Positions 41,153-52,505 of a DNA stretch of 64,000 bases are shown here, in pieces. The DNA is taken from assembly GCA_008802785.1 (NCBI GenBank), contig VUYT01000010.1, forward strand, positions 434,001-498,000, in the 5' to 3' direction. A program made the position numbers and the translations under genes. The notes under the pieces were generated by a model. That model was not told where the DNA came from. It did not search any database and saw nothing but the letters and a program-made list of their open reading frames with translations. The DNA comes from Symmetrospora coprosmae. Lineage: Eukaryota > Basidiomycota > Cystobasidiomycetes > Symmetrosporaceae. Within the stretch, counting starts at the first letter, position 1, and every line of letters begins with the position of its first letter.

Positions 41153-44100
41153 CTAATGGCGGGACCGGGTGAAAGCCGCGTCAGGAGAAGCAAAGCGAGC
41201 GTTCAGGAAGCCTAAGGGACGCACATGTGGTGGCACGAAACCTTTCCGCTCGGTCGCAAGTGAGCCGACCTGGTCTCTAGCCTCGAGAGATTCGTCCCCT
41301 CCTTCCTGCACCCTGTTGACATTTGCGACGGTGGCATCCATCGCAGCCGACACCGAGTTCAGGGCGGGCACTGGAGGCGAGTTCTGCGAAACATCACGCG
41401 TCGCAGCTTCTTCTCGTTCTTCCCCCAGCGCCTCCGCTGCTCCGGGAACGGCGATGCCCTCGCGGGCGTCCAGCCGCGATAGGGAGGTCGAGGCTGAAGC
41501 AGGGCGGGACTGCGTAGGCGTGACGGTCGTGCTTCCTGCAGGAGTCGGCGGCTCTGATTCCTCTCCCAGCACAGAGAGACCGCCGGAGGCTTTCCGACTC
41601 GGTGCCCCCTCGCCTCGTTGGCTCGCGTCCCGGCGCAGACCGAGCCTGGGGACCATCATATTCTCGCGGTTGGGGACCGACGTCTTCTGCTCAAATATCA
41701 CATCGCTCGCTTCTTGGCTCTCCAGCAGGCGATCTCGTGGCCGATGCGCCCCTTGGTGCTGCTTGCGCCCCGATGCGGCCGCCGCAGCCATCGGGAATCC
41801 GATGCTGATGGGTAGCGAAGTGGCCATACTGTACACCGGTGCTAGCTGGTCGAGCTGCTCGTCCGTAATGTCGTCTTCGTCTTGCTCGTCGTCGTCAAAA
41901 TCGATGCGATTCCCTGCTTCGCGCCCTCTTCTACCGCTTGTATCTCCACCCTTGGCTGCCTTCGCTCGCCGCCGAGAGGATCGATGCGATGGCAAGTCCA
42001 TCGCCGTGGAGTCTCTGAATTTACGAGCCTGCTCACGAAGACTTGCCGCCATCTCCGGCGTGGCTTGTGCCGAAGCCTGCCGCATCGACGCGTTGCCGTT
42101 TGCGAGTCCGTCGCCAGTAAGACGCGTGCTGCCATAGTAGCGCCGTCCTCCAATTCCAGACGCATACGCTTCCGACAGCGAGCTCGCCAACTCGGAGCGC
42201 TTGGCCATATTGACCTTCTTGATGGTGTCGACGAACGAGCGCGCTTCGTCGAGCAGCTCCAGCAGATTCTGCTGCCGAGCCGAGCCTGACCCGTTTACAT
42301 TGCTGTTCAGACCGCCTTGCTGTGTCGGGGAGAGGGAGCGCGAATGTGACTGCTGCGAGGTGATTGCGTCTCGGCGATTCAGCTCTGCCGCCGTGGCCGA
42401 CGCGACAGATGTGTCTACCGTCTCTTCCGAGCTGATGTCTTCGTCGTCCGACGTATCCTCAATCTCTTCATCGAGCTCGAAAGCCGTCTCTGCAGAGTTT
42501 GACAGGCGCTTCAGCACCCTTGGGTCGGATCACGCTGCAGGACCGCCAGACACTCACCCTCGGCCTCTGCCAACTCGTACTCCGGCTCTGCCAGCCCCTC
42601 GGATGGACTATCTTCGCCGCGGCTGACCTTTTCGGGCTCCTTGAACGAGACGTGCCTGGCTTTTGTGCCTGAGAGACTTGGTCGTTCCGCCGAGCCACTG
42701 GCCCCGGCAGACACATTGGGCAGTGACACTCCGCCGGCCTCTTCCTTTTGACGCTTGTCGGCGTGCGCCTTCTCGTTCTCCTCGACCGCTGCCTCTAGAT
42801 TCTGCAGGAACGACCTGCTCGCAGGCGGCGACGGCGAGACGGCATTCAAGCGCAGCCATGCCCCTCCGCCTCCGCCGCCCGCTCGCCTTGCATTCCGTGC
42901 AGTATGGGCGGCAGATACCGCAGGAGCAGTGGAGGTCGATATCGCCTCTGATTGCGAAGAAGCTGGTATTGGCTTGTGGCTGGAGTGTGATGGCACAGCT
43001 CCCCCTGCGCCGAGCTGTCCTTCTGACGCTGCTGACGATACTAAATGCGTAGCTTGGCTGGCAACATCCTTCTCGAGGTCGAGAGCAGGCCGGCGACCGA
43101 GGCTCTCTGCTCGGTCAGACCCAGAAGCCGACGTAGACAGTGGCGCACCGCTGTCCATAGATAGGGCAGCTGCAGGAGCGTCCCGCCTGCCTCGGTCTTG
43201 TTCTCGACTTGTGCTCCGTGCTCGAGCGGACACAGATCCCGCGGCGTCCCTCGAGGGGGAGGGCGACCTGCTACGCCTGAAGGACGGAGATAGCGGTTCC
43301 GCAGCCTTTGCGAAGCGGGCTACATCCTTCCCAGTTGGGCTATCCCTACCGGCAATTGCACTCGAGCCAGCCTTTGTGCCGAGATATCCCTGATAGCTGT
43401 AGCTTCGCGGCCCGCTGGGCCCCGCAAAACCCGCCTGACTGGCCGCGGCAGACGCTGCCGATGCGCCGAGGACGGTGCTGAGGAAATGCGGCGGGAGCTC
43501 GTTCGGTATCGAGCTCTTGGAAGTCCCAGAGACGAATGTGGGCGCTATCGTGGTCGAGCGCGAGGGCGAGGCGGCTTTGCTGATACCAGACCCCGGAGAA
43601 GATGCACTCTGATCCACGTCGTCGAAACCGCCCCGGATTACCACTGGCGGAGACGAGATGTGGCCCACTGCTTTTTGGTAGTCCTTGGCCTTGACTGCCG
43701 TTACTCCACTGGTTGACGTGCTGGGCGACATGCTCCGGGCTCGGCCGGGCTTTGGAGCCGCGGTATCTGTAGCTGCCTTGGCCTTCAGCAGGCATGCAGA
43801 TAGGCCCTCTGCGTGCGCAAAGTAGGTCCTGCTCCGCATTGCGAAACCGTCGCGCAGCTGCTGTATCCGAGTCTCGAGCTCTGCCTTCTCGCGCTTGATC
43901 TGTCCCTCGGCTGCGACTCTGAATGGGGAGGGCGGTAGTGCTGTGGCGGGCCGTCTTGCCTCATCGCCGCCAGAAGTGCTCTCTGTCCGGCTGTCCTCGT
44001 CCATGTCACTGGATCCCGTCGTGCTTTTATCCTTGCCATGACTCTCTATAGCGGCCTTGTCGTTGCCGCTCTCGACCAGCACGTCAAAGAGCGACGAGTA

Positions 44101-44909
44101 GATGCGCTTGTCGTTCGGTCGTATATTCTCTCCATGTGTCAGAGCGTGGATGGCCGCTGTACCTCGAATGAGCGTGTGCCGATGCACAATGTAGGTCCCG
44201 TCCTCGCTTGCGGGGAGATGTCGCACCCCTGGCTCGCCTGCGCCCTGACTTGCAGCGGGCTCCGTGATAGCTTGCGAGTATGTCAGGACGTCCGTCGAGC
44301 AGAGAAGGCAGCGGAGGGTGGTCGTTGTCGGTTGCGCCGAAGAAGCGGAGGCGGCGGCGGTGGTGGTCTGGGATGCGGATGGGGATGCGGCGCCGTCCTT
44401 GCGGACTGCGCTTGGGGAGAGCGACCCTTGCCGCCGACCTCCTCCACCACTGGGCACCCTTTCGCTGCTGCGACTGCCACTGCGACTGCCGCTGCGCACA
44501 GGGGACTCTTTGCGTTGCTGCTGCCCTTGCTGCTGCCGCGTGAGGGTGACCAGATCAGGCAGCGACTGATCCAGCAGCACACGAGCATCAGCCTCACAGC
44601 GGCGCGCACCCTCTTGGCAGTGGTTGCCTGTGCCTGACATGCTGCACTCACCACTCTGAAGCTGTCCTGTGTCACCTGGATCCTGATACTGTCTGCGTGC
44701 TCGGAACTGGATGACGCGCTGCTGCTGCTGCTGCTGCCGTCGCCCTGGACGGCACGGGCGGACAGGCGGACGTTCAGGCACTTGCAGGCCACATCCTCTA
44801 CCCCATCGCCATCTCGCTGATTGCTCAATGCCTGCGCTGCTGCTGCTGCTGCTACTGCTCCCGCTGACGGAGACTGCTCTCTGTCCTTTCCCTTGCCCTC
44901 AGTGGCCAT
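41153..44909 (-). CDS. Large disordered protein with N-terminal cysteine pairs
   Basis: Exons 44909-44652, about 44592-42558 and 42489-41153 give about 1209 residues. The second intron is clear (GTGAGT donor, GTGCTGAAG branch, CTCTGCAG acceptor). The start of exon 2 is uncertain because several AG sites fit. The N-terminal 230 residues contain CKCLNVRLSARAV, IRIQVTQDSFRV, DARVLLDQSLPDLVTLTR, then LRCLLCSTDVLTYS and DGTYIVHRHTLIRG. This strand pattern with paired CxC and CxxC suggests a small zinc-binding beta domain, like Yippee or Mis18 folds in outline only. The remaining 950 residues are Ser/Pro/Ala-rich with SR/RS dipeptides (FRRSRSPSPSRDAAGS) and acidic runs (EEIEDTSDDEDISSEE), implying heavy phosphorylation. 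I do not recognise a named family. Confidence 0.55.
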
Positions 44910-45116
44910 CTTCGGTTGTCACGAGCAGACAAGCGTCCAGACGGGATGGATGGATGACACGGGGTGGAGCGACGCGGGCCGAAAGATTTACGTCACTTTC
45001 GCAGAAAGACGACTATGCTACAAGTGGACTGCGACAGCAAGCACCAAGACTGCGTCTGTGCAACAAGGCAAGGCAACGTCGAATGTCGAATGTCCATCTG
45101 GGTATCGAGAAACCCG
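44910..45116. other. Intergenic
   Basis: About 200 bases between the large disordered protein gene and the lipase gene, both on the minus strand. Nothing recognised. Confidence 0.4.
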
Positions 45117-47101
45117 CTAGTCCCTAACCATCTCATCAGCCCGGTCCTGGCTTTTGACTCGCTCCATGATGATTGACGCGGTATCATTGTTGACGTTGTC
45201 TTTCCCATTGACCTCTTCTCCGGCATCGCCCTCGTTCATGGGGTGCCAGTTGATGTCGCCCGGCTGTCCCAGGGGCGTCTGCAGCGGTCCTTGCCACTCG
45301 CTGATCATCTGCGTCTTACTCCGCATGGGCCGGTGATTGTCCTGGAGGAAGTGCAGCGTAATCTGTATGTGCGTGCATACCACCCCACGAGACCAAATCA
45401 GCCTGTCAGTCAGCGCGATGCTGTTGCTCGCCCCACGGCGCAATGACGGGGCATGCGGCCAGTGTCACCCACATCCATCGTCGTATCGAGCATCTCGGTC
45501 GCGTCGACCTTCAGCCCCGTCATGCGGTTGATGAAGGGCGGCACGATGATAAAAACGTCGCTGAACGACGGGTGCGTAGACCCTGCTATGCTATACACGG
45601 GCGGGTTAGTCGCCGTCTTGACGAGGTTCTCGAGGCGCGCAAAGTCGCTCGAGATGGTGTACTCTTCGCTGTTGACGACGAGCAAGGGCGCATGAATGGT
45701 GCCTTGCCATGGCTCGAGGCCTGCCCAGAGATGCAATCACACAAGGTCAGCCACGTCTAGCGAGTTGCCACTGTCCGCGCGCAGTGTTTGACACGCACGC
45801 TGGATGGCAGGATCAAAAGCAATGACCGATTTGAAGTCAAAGTCGTCATGCATCGAGGCAGCGAGAAGGGCGACCGAGCCTCCCAAGCTGTGCCCCGTCA
45901 TGATGGGCCGCTTCACGGCAATCGCATCCCATTTCGGCCCCCAGCGGGACCAATCGAAGTGCGGGCTGCGCAGACTGGTCTCGACGATGGGCTCGCCCGC
46001 GCTGATGCCTTCGAATGCGCGGATGATCTCCTTGATCTCCTGCGCGCGCATCTCGAGCTGGTCGTGGCGGAGGGTGGTGTCGTCCTTTGGCTGATTGTCG
46101 CTGGGCAGATTAGGCCAGTCAAGGTCCTGCCAATTGACAAACTCGAGATCGCGCACCGTGCCATCGACGAGCTTGATGGACGACGATGGCCCGGTGCCAT
46201 CGCGGTGCTCGACGGCCACGACGACGTAGCCCCGGCTCGCGAGCTCGCCGCAGAACGAGCTGTACATGAGGCGCGAGCACCCGACCCCGTGGCTGAAGAT
46301 GACGAGCGGCCACTGCGTCCCTTCCTCCTCGGGCTTCTTGAGAGGCGCCTCGGGGATGCAGGGGAAGGTCGTGCCGTAGATGGCGGCGGCGGCTATCGGG
46401 TATGCAAGCGACTTGTACCACCAGCTCGTCCTGCGTGCCATTTTTAGGAAGCCGTTGACGGTCTGGGCGAGTTTCGGGAACCATACGACGCGGTCTGTCT
46501 TTGAGGGTGTGGCAGGGCGTTCGGCGGGGTAGAAGGTGCTGTAGAAGACGGTCTCCAGCTGAAAACCGGAGCGAAAGCATCAGCAGGACCGTGCTAGAAC
46601 GAGCAGTGCAGGGGCAGCGCATGCCAAAAGCACCTTGAAGCCTCCTTCATGCAGAGGGATGTCGCGGTACCTGAAAGAGCCGACGTTCCTCGGTGTGCTG
46701 ACGGGGATCTCCATGTCGAACACGCCGACCGCGTGTGGTCCCTTGTACTCTGGCAGCGTACGGGAGAGCAGCGCGCCCCACGGCGAGCGCCGCGAGATGG
46801 TCTGCATCACAGGCCCACCCCCATCTGCCTCTTCTGGCTGCGGTATACCACCTGGGCCTGCGCCTGCGCCGCCCCGGGACGCGCTCTTGCGCAATTCCGA
46901 CACCTTGTCTTCGCTCGGAATGACGGCTGAGCTGCGCGAGTTGATGCGATTCGGGTCATGGCCCAGCTTGCTGTTGTGTGTGTGTTTTCGATGAGCATCA
47001 GTATGTCAGCAAGTGACGTCGTCGCTGGGGGCGCGGCCGGCCGGATGGAGCAGCGCAGCGCACCCGTGTATGGACCTGATGGAGTGTAGCGCCGTCGACA
47101 T
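45117..47101 (-). CDS. Platelet-activating-factor acetylhydrolase-like serine esterase
   Basis: An alpha/beta hydrolase of the PAF-AH (group VII phospholipase A2) family, which removes short or oxidised sn-2 acyl chains from phospholipids. Proposed exons 47101-47076, 46970-46634, 46558-45799, 45720-45473 and 45362-45117 agree in phase and give 538 residues. Landmarks: FDMEIPVSTPRNVGSFRYRD, then LETVFYSTFYPAERP, WPLVIFSHGVGCSRLMYSSF (oxyanion region), VVAVEHRDGTGPSS, the nucleophile elbow TGHSLGGS near residue 342, IAFDPAIQ with the acid candidate, and IAGSTHPSFSDV with the catalytic His candidate. No signal peptide is seen, so it is probably intracellular, as in fungal homologues. The first exon (eight codons, GTCCAT donor) and the last intron (45,363-45,472) are the weakest parts. 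Divergent from the fluoride exporter. Confidence 0.85.
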
Positions 47102-47408
47102 GGAGGTCGTCTGTCGTGCTTGTCCCTCCTGATGCTGTTGCGCTAACTAGTTGTTGGATGTGAGAGTCCGCTCAAGGCGCCTCGAGGCCTCAGGGCCGGC
47201 GAGAGGTTGCTCTTTCTCGTGCTCGCTCTCTCTCGAAAACCCGCGTGAGCATGGTGAATGGCAGATGGCCGCAACGGGAGTGGACGAGCAGCACAGGACA
47301 CTCATAAACGACACAGGCGTCGTCCCTGTGCTCTACTGCGCCGCCCCGCAACAGCTTCCCTGAAGGTCTCGCGGGCAGCTTCCTCACTTCCGCAACCCAG
47401 AAGAGACC
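47102..47408. other. Divergent promoter, lipase and fluoride exporter
   Basis: About 300 bases between the two starts. A CTCGCTCTCTCTCG tract lies near 47,220-47,235. No TATA box was recognised. Both genes may share this region. Confidence 0.45.
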
Positions 47409-48720
47409 ATGCACGACACCGACAATGAGCAGCCAAGCAGCGTGTCCCAGGGCGCATCTGCCTCTCACCAGGCAAAGAGAGCCCGGCCTCAGCCCCGCGA
47501 GGATCAGATCGCACGCTCGCAGCGACCCATCCTCGTTGCGCCCTCACGGGTCCGCGGCGTCGTCGAGAAGCTCGCGACGCTCAGCCTGCTCGGCATCTTT
47601 TCCTTCCTCGGCCTGCTCATCCGCCTCGGCCTGTCCGCGCTCATGGCCTACGGTGGGCAGCCCGTGTTCCCCCTCCTCTGGGCCCAGGTCGTAGGGTGCG
47701 CCGTCATGGGCGTCGTCTCGACGAGGCGGAGCCACCTCGAGCAAATGTGCGTACTCTCGTACATGTCTGAGGCACGAGAAAGCCCGGCTGACATGGTCGC
47801 GACGGACCATCGTCACAGCTGGCTGCCCCTGTACGCCGGTCTCGCCACAGGTCTCCCCGGCTCCATCACGACTTTCTCCTCCTGGATGAGAGATGTCTTT
47901 CAAGCCTTTGCGCATATCGAGAGCGTGCCACGAGGGCGCTTCTATGATGTGGGCCGGTCTCACCTGCTCGGCTCCAAAGTCTGGCGGTCAGTGGCTAACC
48001 CAGCCAAGCTCGCTCGTCCTCGCCTCTGCGCAGTTCCTCGACGGCTTGACCCAGACGGTCATGACACTCGCAGCCTCGATGGGCGCATTCGTCTTTGGCG
48101 TGCATCTCGCAACGCTGCTCTTCCCGGAACGCCTGCTGCTACATTTGCAAAGGCGCAGCAAGGCAGCCGGGTCACCGGCTCCAGCGCCAGAAAAAGGCCA
48201 TCGACAACCACTGCCCGAAGCCGACCACCCGCCTCCACATGGTCTTCTCGACAGGCTGTCTGTCCTCGTCTTCATCCTCCTCTGGCTGGCCGCCTGCTTG
48301 ATCTCGTACTACGTCGAGCGCTGGCGTGGGATTGTCATGTTCTCGCTCGTCCTCGCGCCATTGGGCACTTGGACGCGATTCTACCTCTCTCAGCTGAACT
48401 TACGCATCGCACGCTTCCCGCTGGGCACTTTCCTGGCCAACATGCTCGGCACGGCGCTGCTCGCCCTGTGCGTTGCTCTGCAGACGACGGGGAACCGGAC
48501 TCGGCTGCAGTGCCAGATCCTGCAAGGGTTTGACGACGGCTTTTGCGGGTGCCTGACGACGGTCTCTACGCTCGTCGCTGAGATCAGGAAGCTCAACCGG
48601 AAGGACGCGTACGTCTATGCGGTCGCGAGCTGGGCGGCGGGGCAGGTTGTCGTGCTCCTCATCCTGGGGAGCACGAGCTTTGCGAGGCAGGACGGGCTGC
48701 AGCCGAGGTGTGCGCTGTAG
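47409..48720 (+). CDS. FEX1: Fluoride exporter, tandem CrcB (FEX) membrane protein
   Basis: A plasma-membrane fluoride channel that protects cells from environmental fluoride. Eukaryotic FEX proteins fuse two CrcB domains that bacteria use as a dimer. Exons 47409-47948 and 48034-48720 join in phase 0 (RFYD-FLDGLTQ) to 408 residues. First half: LGIFSFLGLLIRLGLSALMA, LLWAQVVGCAVMGVV, and GLATGLPGSITTFSSWMRD (the pore 'GxxGSxTTFS' motif). Second half: VMFSLVLAPLGTWTRFYLSQ, FPLGTFLANMLGTALLAL (pore Asn), GFDDGFCGCLTTVSTLVAEI, then a last helix (YAVASWAAGQVVVLLILGST). About eight to nine transmembrane helices are visible. Inserts between helices (near residues 115-130 and 215-240) are hydrophilic. 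Nothing essential seems missing. Confidence 0.93.
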
Positions 48721-49009
48721 CAAGTGGCGGTCAGAAGAGGTATCGTCTGTCCATGCTGTCAGTAGGTGCCTGTTGTTGCAGAATACAGTAACTTTGTAGC
48801 GAGTACGAGTAGCAAGGCGATGCGATGCGTCACGCCTGCACGTGCATGCGCGTACTCGGATGGCCACGTCCAGGGCGGAGGCCAGGAGGAGTAGCACAGT
48901 GAAGTGATGCGCGGCTTCCCAAGTCTGTGCTGGATCACAGTGCTGTCCCTCCACTCTCACTCCCTTGTCCTCCACCGTGGCCGCCTAAATTGACTGTGTC
49001 CCCCCTTCG
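48721..49009. other. Intergenic, septin promoter
   Basis: About 290 bases between two plus-strand genes. The right end is C/T-rich just before the septin ATG, a typical fungal transcription start context. No other element recognised. Confidence 0.45.
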
Positions 49010-50775
49010 ATGCCCCCTCCCTCCCCTTCCCCTTTCTCCTCCACACGCACCCCATACCGAGGAACCATGTCAGCGATGGCCACTCCAGACGCTCTGTCGC
49101 CCATGACGGGCACCTCGCAGCAGTCGCAGTCGCAGTCGCAGTCGCAGTCGCAGCAGCAGTATGCGGATCACCACCAGCCAGAGAGCGTCCGCCTCAACTC
49201 CTACGTCGGTTTCGAGTCGTGAGTGGGCGCGAGCGGACTGGACGGGCCTCAGGGGGACTGTGCGCGTGTGTGGGACTGAGATGGCAAGGATGGTGCTGCA
49301 GCATCACCAAGCAGATTGAGCACAAGCTGCTCAAGCGAGGATTCCAGGTGAGCTGCTATCTGTCGTGTCGCTGGTCGCCGGCTCCGGGCAGCATCGCGCT
49401 GCCTGCACCCATGTCCAAGAGGGAGGCCCTGGCCCTCGTCGCGTCCATACGCCCCGCTATGGCTGGCTGACTGTACGACACGACACGACGCAATTCCACA
49501 GTTCAATGTCCTCGTCGTGGGCCAGACGGGACTCGGCAAATCCACCCTCGTCAACACCATCTTTGCGTCGCACCTCCTCGACAGCAAGGGCCGTATGGAC
49601 ACGGAGGAACCCATCCGCCAGACGACCGAGATCCAGGCGACGAGTCACGGTGCGCGCGCGCCGGTGCCCAGTGTCTGACTGGCCTGCTGTGGAGCTCCAC
49701 TCGCTCAATGCCGTGTCATTCCATTGATGCTGACCTGACGTTGCCCGTTGCCCCCGTTCCCACCCCGCAGTCATCCAGGAGAACAACGTAAAGCTCCGCC
49801 TGAACATTGTCGACACGCCTGGCTTTGGCGACATGATCAACAATGACGGGTGGTGTGTCGCGTTCTCTGCGCTTCGAGAGAGCTTCTCTGGCTTCGCTAA
49901 GGAGCTTCGAGTCGAATCAAGGCTGACGCGCCGGCGGACTCCTGTGATGCCATGCCAGCTGGGACCCCATCGTCAAGTACATCAAGGACCAGCACTCTGC
50001 CTACCTCCGCAAGGAGCTCACTGCGATGCGCGACCGGCACATTGTCGACACGCGCATTCACTGCTGCCTGTACTTTGTCCGGCCCAGCGGGCACAGCCTG
50101 AAACCCATCGACATTATCGTCATGAAGAAGCTCGCAGACGTCGTCAATGTCGTACCCGTCATTGCCAAAGCGGACAGCCTGACCCTCGACGAGCGACACC
50201 GCTTCAAGGAGACGATCCGGAACGAGATGGCCTACCACGGCATCAAGAGCTATCCCTTTGAAAATGACGACTACGACGAGGACGAGAGGCAACTAAACCA
50301 GGCCATCCGGGTGCGTGCAAATCATTGCCTGACTTGGGCCTGTCGCCGGCGCGCCTGCTGACGCCCTGCCCGTCCGCCGCTCCGTTCCGTTCCGTTCCGC
50401 ACCGCAGACCCTCATCCCCTTTGCAGTGGTCGGAAGCGAGAGGAACGTCATCATTGACGGCAAGCCCGTCCGAGGCAGGAAGAACCGCTGGGGTCTCATC
50501 AATGTCGAGAACGAGGAGCACTGCGACTTCAACTACCTCCGGAACTTCCTGACGAGGTGCGTCCATTCTCTCCGAGTCCTCCGATCTTGCGCCCCGCTTG
50601 AAGCGAGACTGACCTCGTCGCTTACTCCTCCTGCGCTTGACTTGGCAGAACCCACCTGCAAGACCTCATCGAGACGACTGCGCTCATCCACTACGAGGCA
50701 TTCAGGTCCAAGCAGCTCCTCGCGCTCAAGGAATCGTCGAGCAAGCAGGCGCAGCAGAGCCAGAACGGGCAGTAG
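49010..50775 (+). CDS. CDC10: Septin, CDC10 type
   Basis: A GTP-binding cytoskeletal protein of the septin rod, acting in bud-neck or septum formation and polarity. Seven exons (49010-49218, 49302-49347, 49502-49649, 49771-49852, 49959-50310, 50408-50556, 50649-50775) join in phase to 370 residues. Landmarks: [20 protein letters not shown], the P-loop [19 protein letters not shown]3 VDTPGFGD, G4 [44 protein letters not shown], and the end [20 protein letters not shown]. It stops soon after this without the long C-terminal coiled coil, which, with [20 protein letters not shown], points to the Cdc10 subgroup. The N-terminus (70 residues, (SQ)n and polar) is variable; ATG 49067 is an alternative start. 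Confidence 0.93.
49115..49160 (+). repeat. TCGCAG hexamer repeat in septin N-terminus
   Basis: About five tandem TCGCAG units flanked by CAG triplets encode an SQSQSQ-type run followed by QQQ, within the variable septin N-terminal tail. The repeat unit keeps frame, so length changes would alter only the tail. Confidence 0.85.
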
Positions 50776-51216
50776 AGGCTATTGCTTTGCTTCTCAGGCA
50801 CAGGGCGCAGGCTCGCCCACACAATCCATCCGCAGCATCTCCTCGTCACCCTTCTACTCCTCGCCCCTTTGCCCCTCCTCGCGCATTTTCTGGCACACAC
50901 ATCCATTCTCGTTCTTCCCTCTTCGTCTTGAACCTTCAGTGTCCGCAGTAGCAATCGTAGTCGGCTGTACGGGAAGTGCGCAAAAGCAAGTCATTCAGCG
51001 GATTATGGGCAACGATGCTCGTTACGCAACCCGGAAACGCAGACTGTCCTCGCCTGCTTTGCCCTCGCATGGCTTGTATTCATCCGCGTGGGGAGCTGCA
51101 ACAGCGCCTTCTGTATCGGGAGCTTGAATGAGTGAAAGTGCCGGCGGCCTCTTCGGCCGACGTCTTTGCGTCTGCCTCCGCAGCGCCTGCCTCGCGTGCA
51201 GGCTGAGCTGTGCGAG
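50776..51216. other. Intergenic, convergent gene ends
   Basis: About 440 bases between the septin gene (plus) and an unrecognised gene (minus). Alternative C-terminal reading of the latter could extend to 51,080. No separate gene is supported. Confidence 0.45.
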
Positions 51217-52505
51217 CTACCGGCACCGCGCTCCATAGAATGTCATCTGCAGGACCAAGTCGCCCATCTCGATGTCCGCAGTGCCAGGCAGGATGCGGAA
51301 CACCATCGTCGTCCTGTCGAACGTCGGGCGCAGGCAATCGATCAAGGTAAGGTCCTCCAGATCGAACAGCGCGTGGATCGAGCCCACCGGAGTCAGGCGC
51401 CTCCCCAGCTTCCGACACAGCATGCCCGGCATCGAAGGCGGCCGGCGAAGTGCGCCTGATGACGAGCGCGATGAACGCGAAGGTATATCGCAGCTGTTGC
51501 GGGGCGAGAGGCGAGGGCACGAAGGGCTGGATAGCATGCTCGAGTTGCGCGTAGGCCAGATCCCGTCCCGCGAAGTTGATCCGGAATGCGCTGAACGTCG
51601 GGAGATACAGTGCACTGAGCTGCGGCGCCTGCATGTCCTTCAAGCGGATCATCGCCCTCTCGACAAAGAGAAAGCTGGCCAAACTCGCAATGCGCATGCT
51701 CCTCTCGTTGCGCATGAGCATCTTGCCCATGTCGATGGCGGACCAATGCGAGTGTCGAAGGTGAATGTCCTCGAAATTCCAGTCGGCCTCGTGGACGTGG
51801 CAGGAGACTCGGAGCACGAGGTCGGAGTCCTCGGTGGCGAGCTCAGCTTCCTCCTGCTTGCGCAGATGCACCTTCCTGCTTTTCTTTCTGGCGGCTTTCT
51901 GGCGGAGGGAGGGGTAGGTCTGCCGGTACGTTTACGCCGACGGTGCCAGCCTACGCGCGCAGAGTTGCCGAGCTTGTTCTCTGCCGCTAATAGCGTCCGA
52001 AGCTCTTCCTCGTCGCGCTTGAACAGCTGCAGATCCCTCTGTTTCTGGCTTCTGCGCTTGCCAAACTCGATGAGCTTCTCCTTCGTGACCCATTCGGGGT
52101 TGTCGAAAAAGAGGGTCTGAATGTACAGCCAAATGAGCTCGCTCTGCATTTCTGTCCCGCTGGTCACGACCAACTCACCACCGTGTCATCGGGATGCTTC
52201 AAGATCCGTCGAACAGCTTTGCAAAAGTCGCCGAGTACCTCCTTCAAGGCGTTGGTGAGCTCGCGACGGCCCCTGTCGGCAATCTCGTTGGGCTGAAGCC
52301 GCATGAGCATCAGGCGGACATATGTCTGACCCGCTTGCGTTCGCAGGCGCCCTCCGAAACATCCAGACGCTGATAGTGGCTGTCCCTCAAAGGCGCTGAT
52401 CCACTGCGTCTCGAGTCGCACGCTCTGTATAGTCTTGTGGACACGATACGAAGGCCATGTAGCCTTCCACTTGACGAGCCTGGGTGTGGTAGCTCTCGAG
52501 GGCAT
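51217..52505 (-). CDS. Unrecognised protein with 35-base introns
   Basis: Exons 52505-52179, 52143-51955, 51919-51419 and 51354-51217 give 384 residues. Introns 1 and 2 are each only 35 bases (GTGAGT...GCAG and GTAGGC...GCAG) and must be removed to keep the frame. The last intron is the least certain; reading through it would give a longer tail ending at 51,080. The sequence is mixed helical: TYVRLMLMRLQPNEIADRGR, SELIWLYIQTLFFDNPEWVT, KRRSQKQRDLQLFKRDEEEL, then a basic patch (QKAARKKSRKVHLRKQEE) and a globular part (HEADWNFEDIHLRHSHWSAI, LPTFSAFRINFAGRDLAYAQ, LIDCLRPTFDRTTMVFRILP). No signal peptide, membrane helix or catalytic motif is seen, and I know no matching family. Confidence 0.5.

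Noticed and set aside
41169-42137. Plus-strand open frame of 322 codons
   Set aside because: Antisense to the last exon of the large disordered protein. High GC content keeps complementary frames open.
44780-44860. GCT/CTG triplet runs near the start of the large disordered protein
   Set aside because: They encode short Ala and Ser runs in a low-complexity N-terminus. There is no sign of a structured repeat element.
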